Source: Pseudoxanthomonas beigongshangi
GTDB taxonomy: Bacteria > Pseudomonadota > Gammaproteobacteria > Xanthomonadales > Xanthomonadaceae
Length of the DNA: 64,000 bases
Direction: 5' to 3'
Assembly (NCBI RefSeq): GCF_016820515.1
Contig: NZ_JADHDV010000010.1
Coordinates: forward strand, 62,001-126,000
Shown here: positions 53,098-60,307 of the stretch, in pieces
Numbering within the stretch: position 1 is the first letter of the stretch
Layout of the letters: each line of letters starts with the position of its first letter
Notes under the pieces: generated by a model
Seen by the model: only the letters and a program-made list of their open reading frames with translations
Told to the model about the DNA's origin: nothing
Databases searched by the model: none
Position numbers and translations under genes: made by a program

Positions 53098-53733
53098 ATG
53101 GCTGCGAGTCCACGTATGCGCAATACACTGACTTTGTTTTCCTCCATCGATGACGTGCTGTGCCATCGGGTACGGCTGGTGCTGGCCGCCAAGGGCGTCA
53201 GCTACGACTTCGTGCCGGTGGATCCGCAGAACCCGCCCGAAGATCTCATCGATCTGAATCCCTACCATTCCGTGCCCACGCTGGTGGAACGGGATCTGGT
53301 GCTGTACGCCGCCTCGGTGGTCAGCGAATACCTGGACGAACGCTATCCGCATCCTCCGCTGATGCCGGTGGATCCGCTTTCGCGCGCGCGCTTGCGCCTG
53401 GCGATGCTGCGCATCGAGCACGACTGGGTGCCGCAGGTGCAGGCCATCCAGCTGGGCAACAAGCAGCAGGCCGAGGCCGGCCGCAAGCGCCTGAAGGAAC
53501 TGCTGACCGCGTCGGTGCCGCTGTTCAAGGCGAGCAAGTTCTTCCTCAACCCCGAAATGAGCCTGGCCGATTGCGCCATGGCGCCGATCATCTGGCGGCT
53601 GCCGTCGCTGGACATCCCGCTGCCCAAGGATGGCAAGGCCATCGAGGACTACGGCAACCGCATCTTCCGCAACCCCGGCTTCATCCGCAGTCTCACCGAC
53701 GCGGAGAAGAAGCTGCGCGACATCCCGAACTGA
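53098..53733 (+). CDS. sspA: Stringent starvation protein A (GST-fold)
   Basis: A 211-residue glutathione-transferase fold protein without the catalytic role; it binds RNA polymerase in E. coli. GST N-terminal domain (LTLFSSIDDVLCHRVRLVLAAKGV, with NPYHSVPTLVERDLVLY) and an all-helical C-terminal domain are seen. Neighbours petABC and sspB are the usual ones. A nearby upstream Met (MRNTLTLF) is an alternative start. Confidence 0.92.
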   Translation: MAASPRMRNTLTLFSSIDDVLCHRVRLVLAAKGVSYDFVPVDPQNPPEDLIDLNPYHSVPTLVERDLVLYAASVVSEYLDERYPHPPLMPVDPLSRARLRLAMLRIEHDWVPQVQAIQLGNKQQAEAGRKRLKELLTASVPLFKASKFFLNPEMSLADCAMAPIIWRLPSLDIPLPKDGKAIEDYGNRIFRNPGFIRSLTDAEKKLRDIPN

Positions 53734-53740
53734 ATCCGGG

Positions 53741-53807
53741 ACGACGCGAGTGAAGTCGCTGCCGCGGCGCTGGCATGGAACCGCGGGACGGTCGTGACTT
53801 ATCCTAG
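53741..53807. repeat. Degenerate REP pair
   Basis: Left piece ACGACGCGAGTGAAGTCGC (53741-53759) and right piece GGTCGTGACTTATCCTAGG (53790-53808) resemble the REP arms seen at 37020 and 54339, but with mismatches and an internal deletion in the right arm. Located in the sspA-sspB gap, about 30 bp apart. Probably an eroded REP pair. Confidence 0.45.
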
Positions 53808-53870
53808 GTCGGTGGCGTATGCCGCCGGCTCCGACGTCCGTGCAGCGGACGACTTCACCAGGCAGTACCG

Positions 53871-54314
53871 ATGAATGATGAAACCCCCCGCATGACCAGC
53901 CACCGTCCGTACCTGTTGCGGGCACTGGTGGAATGGATCGCCGACAACGGCATGACCCCGCACCTGCTGGTCGACGCGACCCAGGCGGGCGTGCAGGTGC
54001 CGGCCAGCGCGGTGAAGGAAGGCAAGGTGGTGCTCAACATCGCCGAGCGCGCGGTCGTGCAGCTGCACATCGACAATCATTCGGTCAGCTTCACGGCGCG
54101 TTTCGGTGGCGTGAGTTTCCCGGTGATGGTGCCGATTTCCGCCGTGCTGGCGATCTATGCGCGCGAGACCGGACAGGGGATGGCCCTGCCCGACGATGGT
54201 CATTCACCCGGACCGGACGATGACGGTGGCGATGACGGTGCCGGTCCCGACAGCCCGGGCGACGACGACACCCCCGCGCCGCCGAAGCGTCCGCACCTGC
54301 GGGTGGTCAAGTAG
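53871..54314 (+). CDS. sspB: ClpXP protease specificity-enhancing factor SspB
   Basis: A 147-residue adaptor that delivers ssrA-tagged proteins to ClpXP. Residues 1-105 are the SspB fold (RPYLLRALVEWIADNGMTPHL, then VVLNIAERAVVQLHIDNHSVSF and RFGGVSFPVMVPISAVLAIYARE). The acidic linker and C-terminal tail (PKRPHLRVVK) that binds ClpX are present. Confidence 0.94.
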   Translation: MNDETPRMTSHRPYLLRALVEWIADNGMTPHLLVDATQAGVQVPASAVKEGKVVLNIAERAVVQLHIDNHSVSFTARFGGVSFPVMVPISAVLAIYARETGQGMALPDDGHSPGPDDDGGDDGAGPDSPGDDDTPAPPKRPHLRVVK

Positions 54315-54338
54315 GCGAGGCCATCCCACGGTAACGAC

Positions 54339-54396
54339 TGTAGGAGCGACGTGAGTCGCGACGCTTGGTGCAGTCGCGACTCACGTCGCTCCTACA
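54339..54396. repeat. Paired REP element between convergent genes
   Basis: Inverted 24-bp copies at 54339-54362 and 54373-54396 (TGTAGGAGCGACGTGAGTCG type), only 10 bp apart, so a long hairpin can form. It lies between sspB and the convergent DUF3301 gene. Confidence 0.92.
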
Positions 54397-54417
54397 GGAA
54401 GGGAGCCCGACCGGGAC

Positions 54418-54744
54418 TCAGTGCTCGAACGGCACCACGCTGGGCCGCGCCGGACCGACGAACGAGACCAGCGTTTCGCCGCGCAGCACCAGCCGGCCGG
54501 TATGCCGGTCCATGCCGTCGTAGGAGTACTCGAAGCGGAACGTGCGTTCCCAGCCCAGCCGGCCGTCCTCGTTGCGCCGCAGGCGCAGGCCGGCGGCGTG
54601 CACGGTCTGGTCCAGCCAGATGACGCCCGCGGCGGAACAGGCATTGCGGCCGAGCGCTTCGGCGCGCTCGGCGGCCGCGCGCGCGGCGTTCCAGTACGCG
54701 AAGGCGGCGGCGCCGGCGATCATCAGCAGGATCAGGCTGGGCAT
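54418..54744 (-). CDS. DUF3301 family membrane-anchored protein
   Basis: A 108-residue protein with one N-terminal TM (LILLMIAGAAAFAYW) and a soluble domain outside of it (WLDQTVHAAGLRLRRNEDG, FRFEYSYDGMDRHTG). Matches DUF3301, unknown function. It follows nadC with 23 bp between, on the same strand. Confidence 0.8.
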   Translation of the reverse strand: MPSLILLMIAGAAAFAYWNAARAAAERAEALGRNACSAAGVIWLDQTVHAAGLRLRRNEDGRLGWERTFRFEYSYDGMDRHTGRLVLRGETLVSFVGPARPSVVPFEH

Positions 54745-54767
54745 GGGATGGCGGAACCGGGCGGGAA

Positions 54768-55628
54768 CTAGCCGCGCTCGCCCGGCGGCGGACCGAGCTT
54801 GAGCGACAGGTCGATGGCGTGGACGTGCTTGGTCAGCCCGCCGATGGAAATGCAGTCGACGCCGTCCTCCGCGATGCCGCGCAGCGTGCCCATGTCCACG
54901 CCGCCGGAAACCTCCAGCGGAATGCGGCCGGCGGCGATGCGTACGGCTTCCCGTCGCGTCGGCGCGTCGAAATCGTCGATCAGGATGCGATCGCAACCTT
55001 CGCGCAGCGCTTCTTCCAGTTGCGCCAGCGTTTCCACTTCCACGATCAACGGCAGGCCGGGCCGGGCTTCCCTCGCTGCGCGGATGGCGCCACCGAGCGA
55101 GCCGTAGGCACGGATGTGGTTCTCCTTCAGCATCACCGCGTCGTACAGGCCGATCCGGTGATTGTGTCCGCCCCCGCAGCGCACCGCGTACTTCTGCGCC
55201 AGGCGCAGGCCGGGCAGGGTCTTGCGGGTATCCAGGATCTTCGCGCGGGTTCCCGCCACCGCCTCCACATGGCGCGCGGTCGCGGTGGCGGTGCCGGACA
55301 GGGTCTGCAGGAAGTTCAGCGAGGTCCGCTCCGCGGTGACGAGCGCACGCGAATGGCCCTGCAGGGTGGCGAGCACGGTGCCGGCGGTGATGCGATCGCC
55401 TTCGGCCACGCGCCAATCGATCCGCACCTGCGGGTCGAGCATCCGATGAGCCGCGTCGAACCACGGGCGTCCGGCGATGACGCCATCCTCCTTGCACAGC
55501 AGGTAGGCGCTGTCGGGACGGTCGGGCAGCAGCGCGGCGGTGACGTCGCCATCGCCGATGTCCTCGGCCAGCGCGCGGCGAACGTCGCCTTCGACGACCT
55601 CGGCGGGAGGCGGCTGCAACCCGCTCAT
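54768..55628 (-). CDS. nadC: Nicotinate-nucleotide pyrophosphorylase (carboxylating)
   Basis: A 286-residue quinolinate phosphoribosyltransferase in NAD synthesis. EDIGDGDVTAALLP, LNFLQTLSGTAT, ILDTRKTLPGLR, GGGHNHRIGLYD and SGGVDMGTLRGIAE are the family landmarks. It overlaps the Trm112-like gene by 4 bp (ATGA-type). Confidence 0.95.
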   Translation of the reverse strand: MSGLQPPPAEVVEGDVRRALAEDIGDGDVTAALLPDRPDSAYLLCKEDGVIAGRPWFDAAHRMLDPQVRIDWRVAEGDRITAGTVLATLQGHSRALVTAERTSLNFLQTLSGTATATARHVEAVAGTRAKILDTRKTLPGLRLAQKYAVRCGGGHNHRIGLYDAVMLKENHIRAYGSLGGAIRAAREARPGLPLIVEVETLAQLEEALREGCDRILIDDFDAPTRREAVRIAAGRIPLEVSGGVDMGTLRGIAEDGVDCISIGGLTKHVHAIDLSLKLGPPPGERG

Positions 55629-55894
55629 CGCGCGGGGAAATCCGCCAACTGCGAAGTGGCGATGGCCTCCTCGGCCAGCAATACCGGAATGCCGTCGTCG
55701 ACCCGGTAGAGCGTCCGTCGATCCTGGGTGACCAGCGCTTCACGCAGCGCCTCGGCCTGGGGCGAACCGTCCGCGCGGGTCACCCCGCCCGCCGCGATCG
55801 CGCGGTTGGCCGCGTCCAGCCCACGACCGTCGAGCAGCGACAGGGACTGGCGGGTGGTGGGGCAGCAGAGGATGTCCAGCAGTTTGCGGTCCAT
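55625..55894 (-). CDS. Trm112 / YcaR-like small zinc-binding-type protein
   Basis: An 89-residue protein of the Trm112/YcaR family (DRKLLDILCCPTTRQSL at the start, YRVDDGIPVLL near the end). Trm112 in eukaryotes activates methyltransferases; bacterial members are uncharacterised. Usual CxxC pairs are reduced here to a CC pair. Overlaps nadC by 4 bp; divergent from purE. Confidence 0.87.
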   Translation of the reverse strand: MDRKLLDILCCPTTRQSLSLLDGRGLDAANRAIAAGGVTRADGSPQAEALREALVTQDRRTLYRVDDGIPVLLAEEAIATSQLADFPAR

Positions 55895-55921
55895 GGGTCC
55901 AACGTCGTTCGGCAAGGAGGG

Positions 55922-55927
55922 TAGAAT
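55922..55927 (+). promoter_or_regulatory. Candidate -10 for purEK
   Basis: TAGAAT, 24 bp before the purE ATG; no clear -35. A PurR-like box was not found. Confidence 0.35.
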
Positions 55928-55951
55928 ACGTCTTTGCGACAGAGGACGGCC

Positions 55952-56461
55952 ATGACCGCCACCGTTGACAGCCCCGTCGTGGGCATCGTGATGGGTTCCC
56001 GTTCGGATTGGGAAACCATGCAGAACGCCGCCCAGAAGCTCGACGCGCTGGGCGTGCCCTACGAGGTGAAGGTGGTGTCCGCGCACCGGACCCCGGACGT
56101 GCTGTTCTCCTATGCCGAGACCGCCGGTCCGCGCGGCCTGCGCGCGATCATCGCCGGAGCCGGCGGCGCCGCCCACCTGCCGGGCATGCTGGCATCCAAG
56201 ACGGCGGTGCCGGTGCTCGGCGTGCCGGTGCAGTCCAAGGCGCTGAACGGCATGGATTCATTGCTGTCGATCGTGCAGATGCCGGCCGGCATCCCGGTCG
56301 CAACGTTCGCGATCGGCAATGCAGGCGCCGCCAACGCGGCGCTGTTCGCCGCAGCCCTGCTGTCTCCCGAATACCCCGCGATCGGCGCCGCGCTGGCGAC
56401 GTTCCGCGCGCGCCAGACCGACGACGTGATGGCGCACGACGATCCGCGCCTGCCGGCATGA
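55952..56461 (+). CDS. purE: N5-carboxyaminoimidazole ribonucleotide mutase
   Basis: A 169-residue enzyme in purine synthesis. Class I features: [34 protein letters not shown] and [20 protein letters not shown]. Its start at 55952 (MTATVDSP) fits the class I length. ATGA overlap with purK, the enzyme that makes its substrate. Confidence 0.96.
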   Translation: MTATVDSPVVGIVMGSRSDWETMQNAAQKLDALGVPYEVKVVSAHRTPDVLFSYAETAGPRGLRAIIAGAGGAAHLPGMLASKTAVPVLGVPVQSKALNGMDSLLSIVQMPAGIPVATFAIGNAGAANAALFAAALLSPEYPAIGAALATFRARQTDDVMAHDDPRLPA

Positions 56462-57600
56462 CCACGGTCGGCATCCTCGGCGGCGGGCAACTGGCCCGCA
56501 TGCTCGCCCTTTCCGGCGCTCCCCTGGGCCTGCGTTTCCTGGTGATGGACACCGAGGCCGACGCCTGCGCCGGCCAGTTCGCGCCGCTGCTGGTGGGCGA
56601 CTACCGCGACGAGACCGCACTGGCCGAGTTCGCCGGCAAGGTCGATGTCGCCACCTTCGATTTCGAGAACGTGCCGGCCGAAAGTGCCGAATGGCTGTCC
56701 GCGCGGGTGCCGGTGTTCCCCAACCCGCGCGCGCTGGCGACCGCGCAGGATCGCCTGGCGGAGAAGACGCTGTTTCGCGAACTGGATATCCCGGTACCCG
56801 ATTTCGCGCCGGTATCCAACCGCGCGGAACTGGACGCGGCGCTGGCCAGCGTCGGCGCGCCGTGCATCCTCAAGACCCGCCGCCTGGGTTACGACGGCAA
56901 GGGCCAGTTCCGCATCCGTGCACTGGCCGATGCCGACGCGGCATGGGACGCGCTGGGCGCGCAGGCGGCCAAGGTCGGCCTGATAGTGGAAGCCTTCGTG
57001 CCGTTCGAGCGCGAGCTCTCCGTGGTCGCCGTGCGTGGTCGCGACGGCGAGTTCCGCACCTGGCCGCTGACCGAGAACTGGCACGTCGACGGCGTGTTGT
57101 CGGCGAGCCTGGCGCCGGCGCGGGCCGATGACGCGGTCGCCAGGACCGCGATCGATTACGCGCGCCGCCTGGCCGAGCGCACCGACTACGTGGGCGTGTT
57201 CGCGCTGGAACTGTTCTACCGCGACGGCCAACTGCTCGCCAACGAGATGGCGCCGCGCGTGCACAACTCCGGGCACTGGACCATCGAGGGCGCGGAAACC
57301 TCGCAGTTCCAGAACCACCTGCGCGCGGTGCTCGGCCTGCCGCTGGGCGATACGCGCATGCTCGGGCACGCGTGCATGCTCAACTGGATCGGCCAGATGC
57401 CGGATGCGCTGGCACTGCTGGGCGAAGCCGGCGGACATTGGCACGATTACGGCAAGCTGCCGCGCGCCGGCCGCAAGGTCGGGCACGCCACCGTGCGCGC
57501 CGACGACGTGGCGGAACTTGCGCAGGCGCTGGAGCGTGCCGGCCGCGCGCTGGGCCGCGAGGCGCAGGTGGCGCCGGTCATCGAACGCCTGCGCGGCTGA
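56458..57600 (+). CDS. purK: N5-carboxyaminoimidazole ribonucleotide synthase
   Basis: A 380-residue ATP-grasp enzyme making N5-CAIR from AIR, ATP and bicarbonate. [15 protein letters not shown] at the start, [20 protein letters not shown] (ATP-grasp loop) and [17 protein letters not shown] are typical. ATG overlaps the purE stop. Confidence 0.96.
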   Translation: MTTVGILGGGQLARMLALSGAPLGLRFLVMDTEADACAGQFAPLLVGDYRDETALAEFAGKVDVATFDFENVPAESAEWLSARVPVFPNPRALATAQDRLAEKTLFRELDIPVPDFAPVSNRAELDAALASVGAPCILKTRRLGYDGKGQFRIRALADADAAWDALGAQAAKVGLIVEAFVPFERELSVVAVRGRDGEFRTWPLTENWHVDGVLSASLAPARADDAVARTAIDYARRLAERTDYVGVFALELFYRDGQLLANEMAPRVHNSGHWTIEGAETSQFQNHLRAVLGLPLGDTRMLGHACMLNWIGQMPDALALLGEAGGHWHDYGKLPRAGRKVGHATVRADDVAELAQALERAGRALGREAQVAPVIERLRG

Positions 57601-57626
57601 GCGCGGGCGGGTTGCGTGAAAAGCAG

Positions 57627-57660
57627 AAGGCCGGGGCATGCCCCGGCCTTCCCTGGTTTG
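57627..57660 (+). terminator. Terminator after purEK, convergent with sodB
   Basis: A perfect 24-bp palindrome (half-site AAGGCCGGGGCA) followed by CCCTGGTTTG; T run is short. Located between purK and sodB 3' ends. Confidence 0.7.
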
Positions 57661-57679
57661 CGGCGGTGAAACTCTGGAC

Positions 57680-58258
57680 TCAGCGCAGGTTGCCGGCCAC
57701 GAAGTCCCAGTTCACCAGCGCCCAGAACGATTCCACGTACTTCGGACGCGCGTTGCGGTAGTCGATGTAGTAGGCGTGTTCCCACACGTCGATGGTCAGC
57801 AGCGGCTTGTCCTCGCCGGTCAGCGGGGTGGCGGCGTTGGAGGTGCTGGCCAGCGCCAGCGAACCGTCCGGACGCTGCACCAGCCAGCCCCAGCCGGAAC
57901 CGAAGGTACCGATGGCGGTCTTGGTGAACTCTTCCTTGAACTTGGCGAAATCGCCGAACGCCTTGTTGATCAGCTCGGCCAGCTTGCCGGTCGGCTCGCC
58001 GCCGCCATTGGGCTTCAGGCAGTTCCAGTAGAAGGTGTGGTTCCAGATCTGGGCCGCGTTGTTGAACATGCCGCCCTGGGACTTGCGCACGATCTCTTCC
58101 AGCGAAAGATCGGCGAACTCGGTGCCTTCGATCAGCTTGTTGAGGTTGTCCACATAGGTCTTGTGATGCTTGCCGTAGTGGTAGTCGATGGTTTCGCCGG
58201 AAATGTGCGGCTCGAGCGCCGTACGGTCGTAGGGCAGGGGGGGCAGTTCGATGGCCAT
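57680..58258 (-). CDS. sodB: Iron superoxide dismutase
   Basis: A 192-residue Fe-type SOD. Metal ligands lie in [23 protein letters not shown], and [24 protein letters not shown] and the S-T-S-N-A-x-T-P-L block are Fe-SOD-like and close to E. coli SodB. The ATG at 58258 ([11 protein letters not shown]) is the family start; a longer frame was rejected. Confidence 0.95.
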   Translation of the reverse strand: MAIELPPLPYDRTALEPHISGETIDYHYGKHHKTYVDNLNKLIEGTEFADLSLEEIVRKSQGGMFNNAAQIWNHTFYWNCLKPNGGGEPTGKLAELINKAFGDFAKFKEEFTKTAIGTFGSGWGWLVQRPDGSLALASTSNAATPLTGEDKPLLTIDVWEHAYYIDYRNARPKYVESFWALVNWDFVAGNLR

Positions 58259-58411
58259 GGCTGGGATCCTTGCGCTAGGCGGTGGAAGGGGGGCGTCGGC
58301 AGGGCGGCGCACGGGGGCTTACAATGGCGTTCCCGGCGGACGCGGTCCGTCGGGACGGGCGGAAGTGTACCCGACACCGGTTGGGTTACCGTAAAAGCAG
58401 GAGAAAACAGC

Positions 58412-58732
58412 ATGCCGGTGATGGAACGCATCCAGGCCGAAGTCGAAAGCCATCCGATCGTCCTCTTCATGAAGGGCACGCCGGAATTTCCCATGTGCGG
58501 CTTTTCCAGCCGCGCCGTGCAGGCGTTGCGCGATGCCGGCGCCGAACAGCTGTACACCATCAACGTGCTGGAGGAGCCGGAAATCCGCGCCAACCTCCCG
58601 CGCTTCTCCAACTGGCCGACGTTCCCGCAACTGTTCATACAGGGTGAACTGATCGGTGGCTGCGACATCACGCTGGAACTGCACGAGTCCGGCGAACTGC
58701 GGCGCATCGTCGCCGAAGCCCTGTCGCCGTGA
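58412..58732 (+). CDS. grxD: Monothiol glutaredoxin (Grx4-type)
   Basis: A 106-residue monothiol glutaredoxin with the CGFS active site (MKGTPEFPMCGFSSRAVQ). WPTFPQLFIQGELIGGCDI binds glutathione. Members bind a 2Fe-2S cluster as dimers and carry clusters to targets. An AGGAG ribosome-binding site precedes the ATG by 8 bp. Confidence 0.95.
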   Translation: MPVMERIQAEVESHPIVLFMKGTPEFPMCGFSSRAVQALRDAGAEQLYTINVLEEPEIRANLPRFSNWPTFPQLFIQGELIGGCDITLELHESGELRRIVAEALSP

Positions 58733-58742
58733 GGCCAGGTCC

Positions 58743-59489
58743 GTGAGCCTCATCGATCTGCCTACCCGCGCGGTACGCGCGCTGGACAACCGCGTGGTGC
58801 TGATCAGCGGCGCGCATGGTGGCCTTGGCGCCGCCGCCGCGCTGGCATGCGCCGAAGCGGGCGCGACCCTGGTGCTGCTGGGACGCAAGGTGCCCAAGTT
58901 GAACCGCATCTACGACGCGGTGGCGCAGGCGGGACAGGAGCCCCTCTTGTATCCGCTGGATCTGGAAGGCGCTTCGCCCGACGACTATGCCGAACTGGTC
59001 GACCGCCTGTACGCGGAACTGGGGAGGTTGGACGGCGTGCTGCATTGCGCCGCCGAGTTCCGTGGCCTGACCCCGCTGGAGCACACGGATCCGGCGGCGT
59101 TCGCGCGCGCGCTCCACGTCAACCTGACCGCGCCGTGGTGGTTGTCGCAGGCCTGCCTGCCGTTGCTCAAGCAGTCCGATGACGCCGCGCTGGTATTCGC
59201 CATGGACGACCTGTCCCGGGTGGGGCAGGCCTACTGGGGCGGTTACGGCGTGGCCCAGCATGGGTTGGCCGGCCTGGTGGACATGCTGGCGGCCGAACTG
59301 GCCGGTGGACCGGTCAGGGTCTCGGGCCTGCAGCCCGGGCCGATGAGCACCGGCCTGCGCTCGCGCGCCTATGCCGACGACAGCGACGGCCAGGCCTGTG
59401 ATCCGGCCCGGTACGGGGCCGCCTGTGTCACATTGCTGTCATCCGCGGGCGCCGAACACCGGGGCCGCGTCTGGACCGTCCGGGCATGA
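58743..59489 (+). CDS. YciK-like SDR protein with altered catalytic residues
   Basis: A 248-residue Rossmann protein of the YciK group of short-chain dehydrogenases. The cofactor loop SGAHGGLG (22-29) is present and VNLTAPW keeps the catalytic Asn, but the usual NAG is CAA (102-104). In the active site Tyr168 is kept, whereas the Lys of YxxxK is Gln (YGVAQ, Q172) and the Ser thirteen residues before Tyr is Asp (D155). The protein may therefore bind NAD(P) without normal catalysis. GTG start at 58743, 10 bp after grxD stop; the next gene overlaps its stop by 4 bp. Confidence 0.86.
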   Translation: MSLIDLPTRAVRALDNRVVLISGAHGGLGAAAALACAEAGATLVLLGRKVPKLNRIYDAVAQAGQEPLLYPLDLEGASPDDYAELVDRLYAELGRLDGVLHCAAEFRGLTPLEHTDPAAFARALHVNLTAPWWLSQACLPLLKQSDDAALVFAMDDLSRVGQAYWGGYGVAQHGLAGLVDMLAAELAGGPVRVSGLQPGPMSTGLRSRAYADDSDGQACDPARYGAACVTLLSSAGAEHRGRVWTVRA

Positions 59490-60085
59490 CCATCCTTTCG
59501 GCCGCACTGCTGTTGTTCCTGATCCTGGACCCGCTGGGCAACATCCCGGTGTTCCTGAGCGTGCTCAAACCACTGACGCCGCAGCGCCAGCGGGTCGTGC
59601 TGGCCCGCGAACTGCTGATCGCGCTGGCCGTGCTGATGATGTTCCTGTGGGGCGGCAAGTATTTCCTGGAAATGATGCACCTGCGGCAGGAGTCGGTGGC
59701 GATCGCCGGCGGCATCGTGCTGTTCCTGATCGGCATCCGCATGATCTTCCCGCGGCCGGAAGGCCTGATGGGGGAAATCCCCGGCGGCGAGCCCTTCATC
59801 GTGCCGCTGGCCATCCCGCTGGTGGCCGGCCCGTCCGGCATGGCGGCGGTGATGCTGATGGGCAGCAACGAGCCGGCCCGGCTGGCGGACTGGAGCCTGG
59901 CCCTCATCCTGGCCTGGGGCGCGACCTCGGCGATCCTTTTCTCCGCCACACTGCTCTACAAATGGCTTGGCCGGCGCGTCCTGACCGCGGTCGAACGCCT
60001 GATGGGCATGCTGCTGGTGGCCCTTTCCGTGCAGATGTTCCTGGACGGCATCGGGACCTACCTCAAGCTGCCGCCGAGCATCTGA
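59486..60085 (+). CDS. MarC/YhgN family membrane protein
   Basis: A 199-residue inner-membrane protein with six TM segments. Family pattern: FLILDPLGNIPVFL near the start, VAIAGGIVLFLIGIRMI in the middle, and PLAIPLVAGPSGMAAVMLM. Despite its name, MarC-type proteins have no shown role in drug resistance; function is unknown. ATGA overlap with the SDR gene. Confidence 0.9.
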   Translation: MTILSAALLLFLILDPLGNIPVFLSVLKPLTPQRQRVVLARELLIALAVLMMFLWGGKYFLEMMHLRQESVAIAGGIVLFLIGIRMIFPRPEGLMGEIPGGEPFIVPLAIPLVAGPSGMAAVMLMGSNEPARLADWSLALILAWGATSAILFSATLLYKWLGRRVLTAVERLMGMLLVALSVQMFLDGIGTYLKLPPSI

Positions 60086-60116
60086 GCCGGCGCCGGGAAA
60101 AAGTGCTGCAGCGCGG

Positions 60117-60171
60117 AATTTTTGTCACGCGGCGGTCACAAAATGGTCCTATCGTGTTAACCTGTTATTAA
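60117..60171 (+). promoter_or_regulatory. Two inverted repeats in the receptor's upstream region
   Basis: TTTTGT and ACAAAA flank 12 bp (60119-60142), and GTTAA and TTAAC flank 7 bp (60155-60171), in an AT-rich patch 137 bp ahead of the receptor ATG. TTGTCA (60122-60127) could be a -35 element. They look like operators of a regulator I cannot name. The rest of the 222 bp gap shows nothing else. Confidence 0.35.
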
Positions 60172-60307
60172 CCAACGCGGCCGTTCCGCGTAGGCTCAGG
60201 GAACCCTAGAAATGCCCCCCACGACCCGCCGAGAGGTGGGCCGCCTGCGCGTCCGCATTCAGCCAGCCAGTTTCGCAACGCCAATTCCCGTACCGAGGCT
60301 CATACCC

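Noticed and set aside
55922-55951. PurR-type operator upstream of purE
   Set aside because: Only a few bases (CTTTGCGA) match half of the known E. coli site; no dyad is present.
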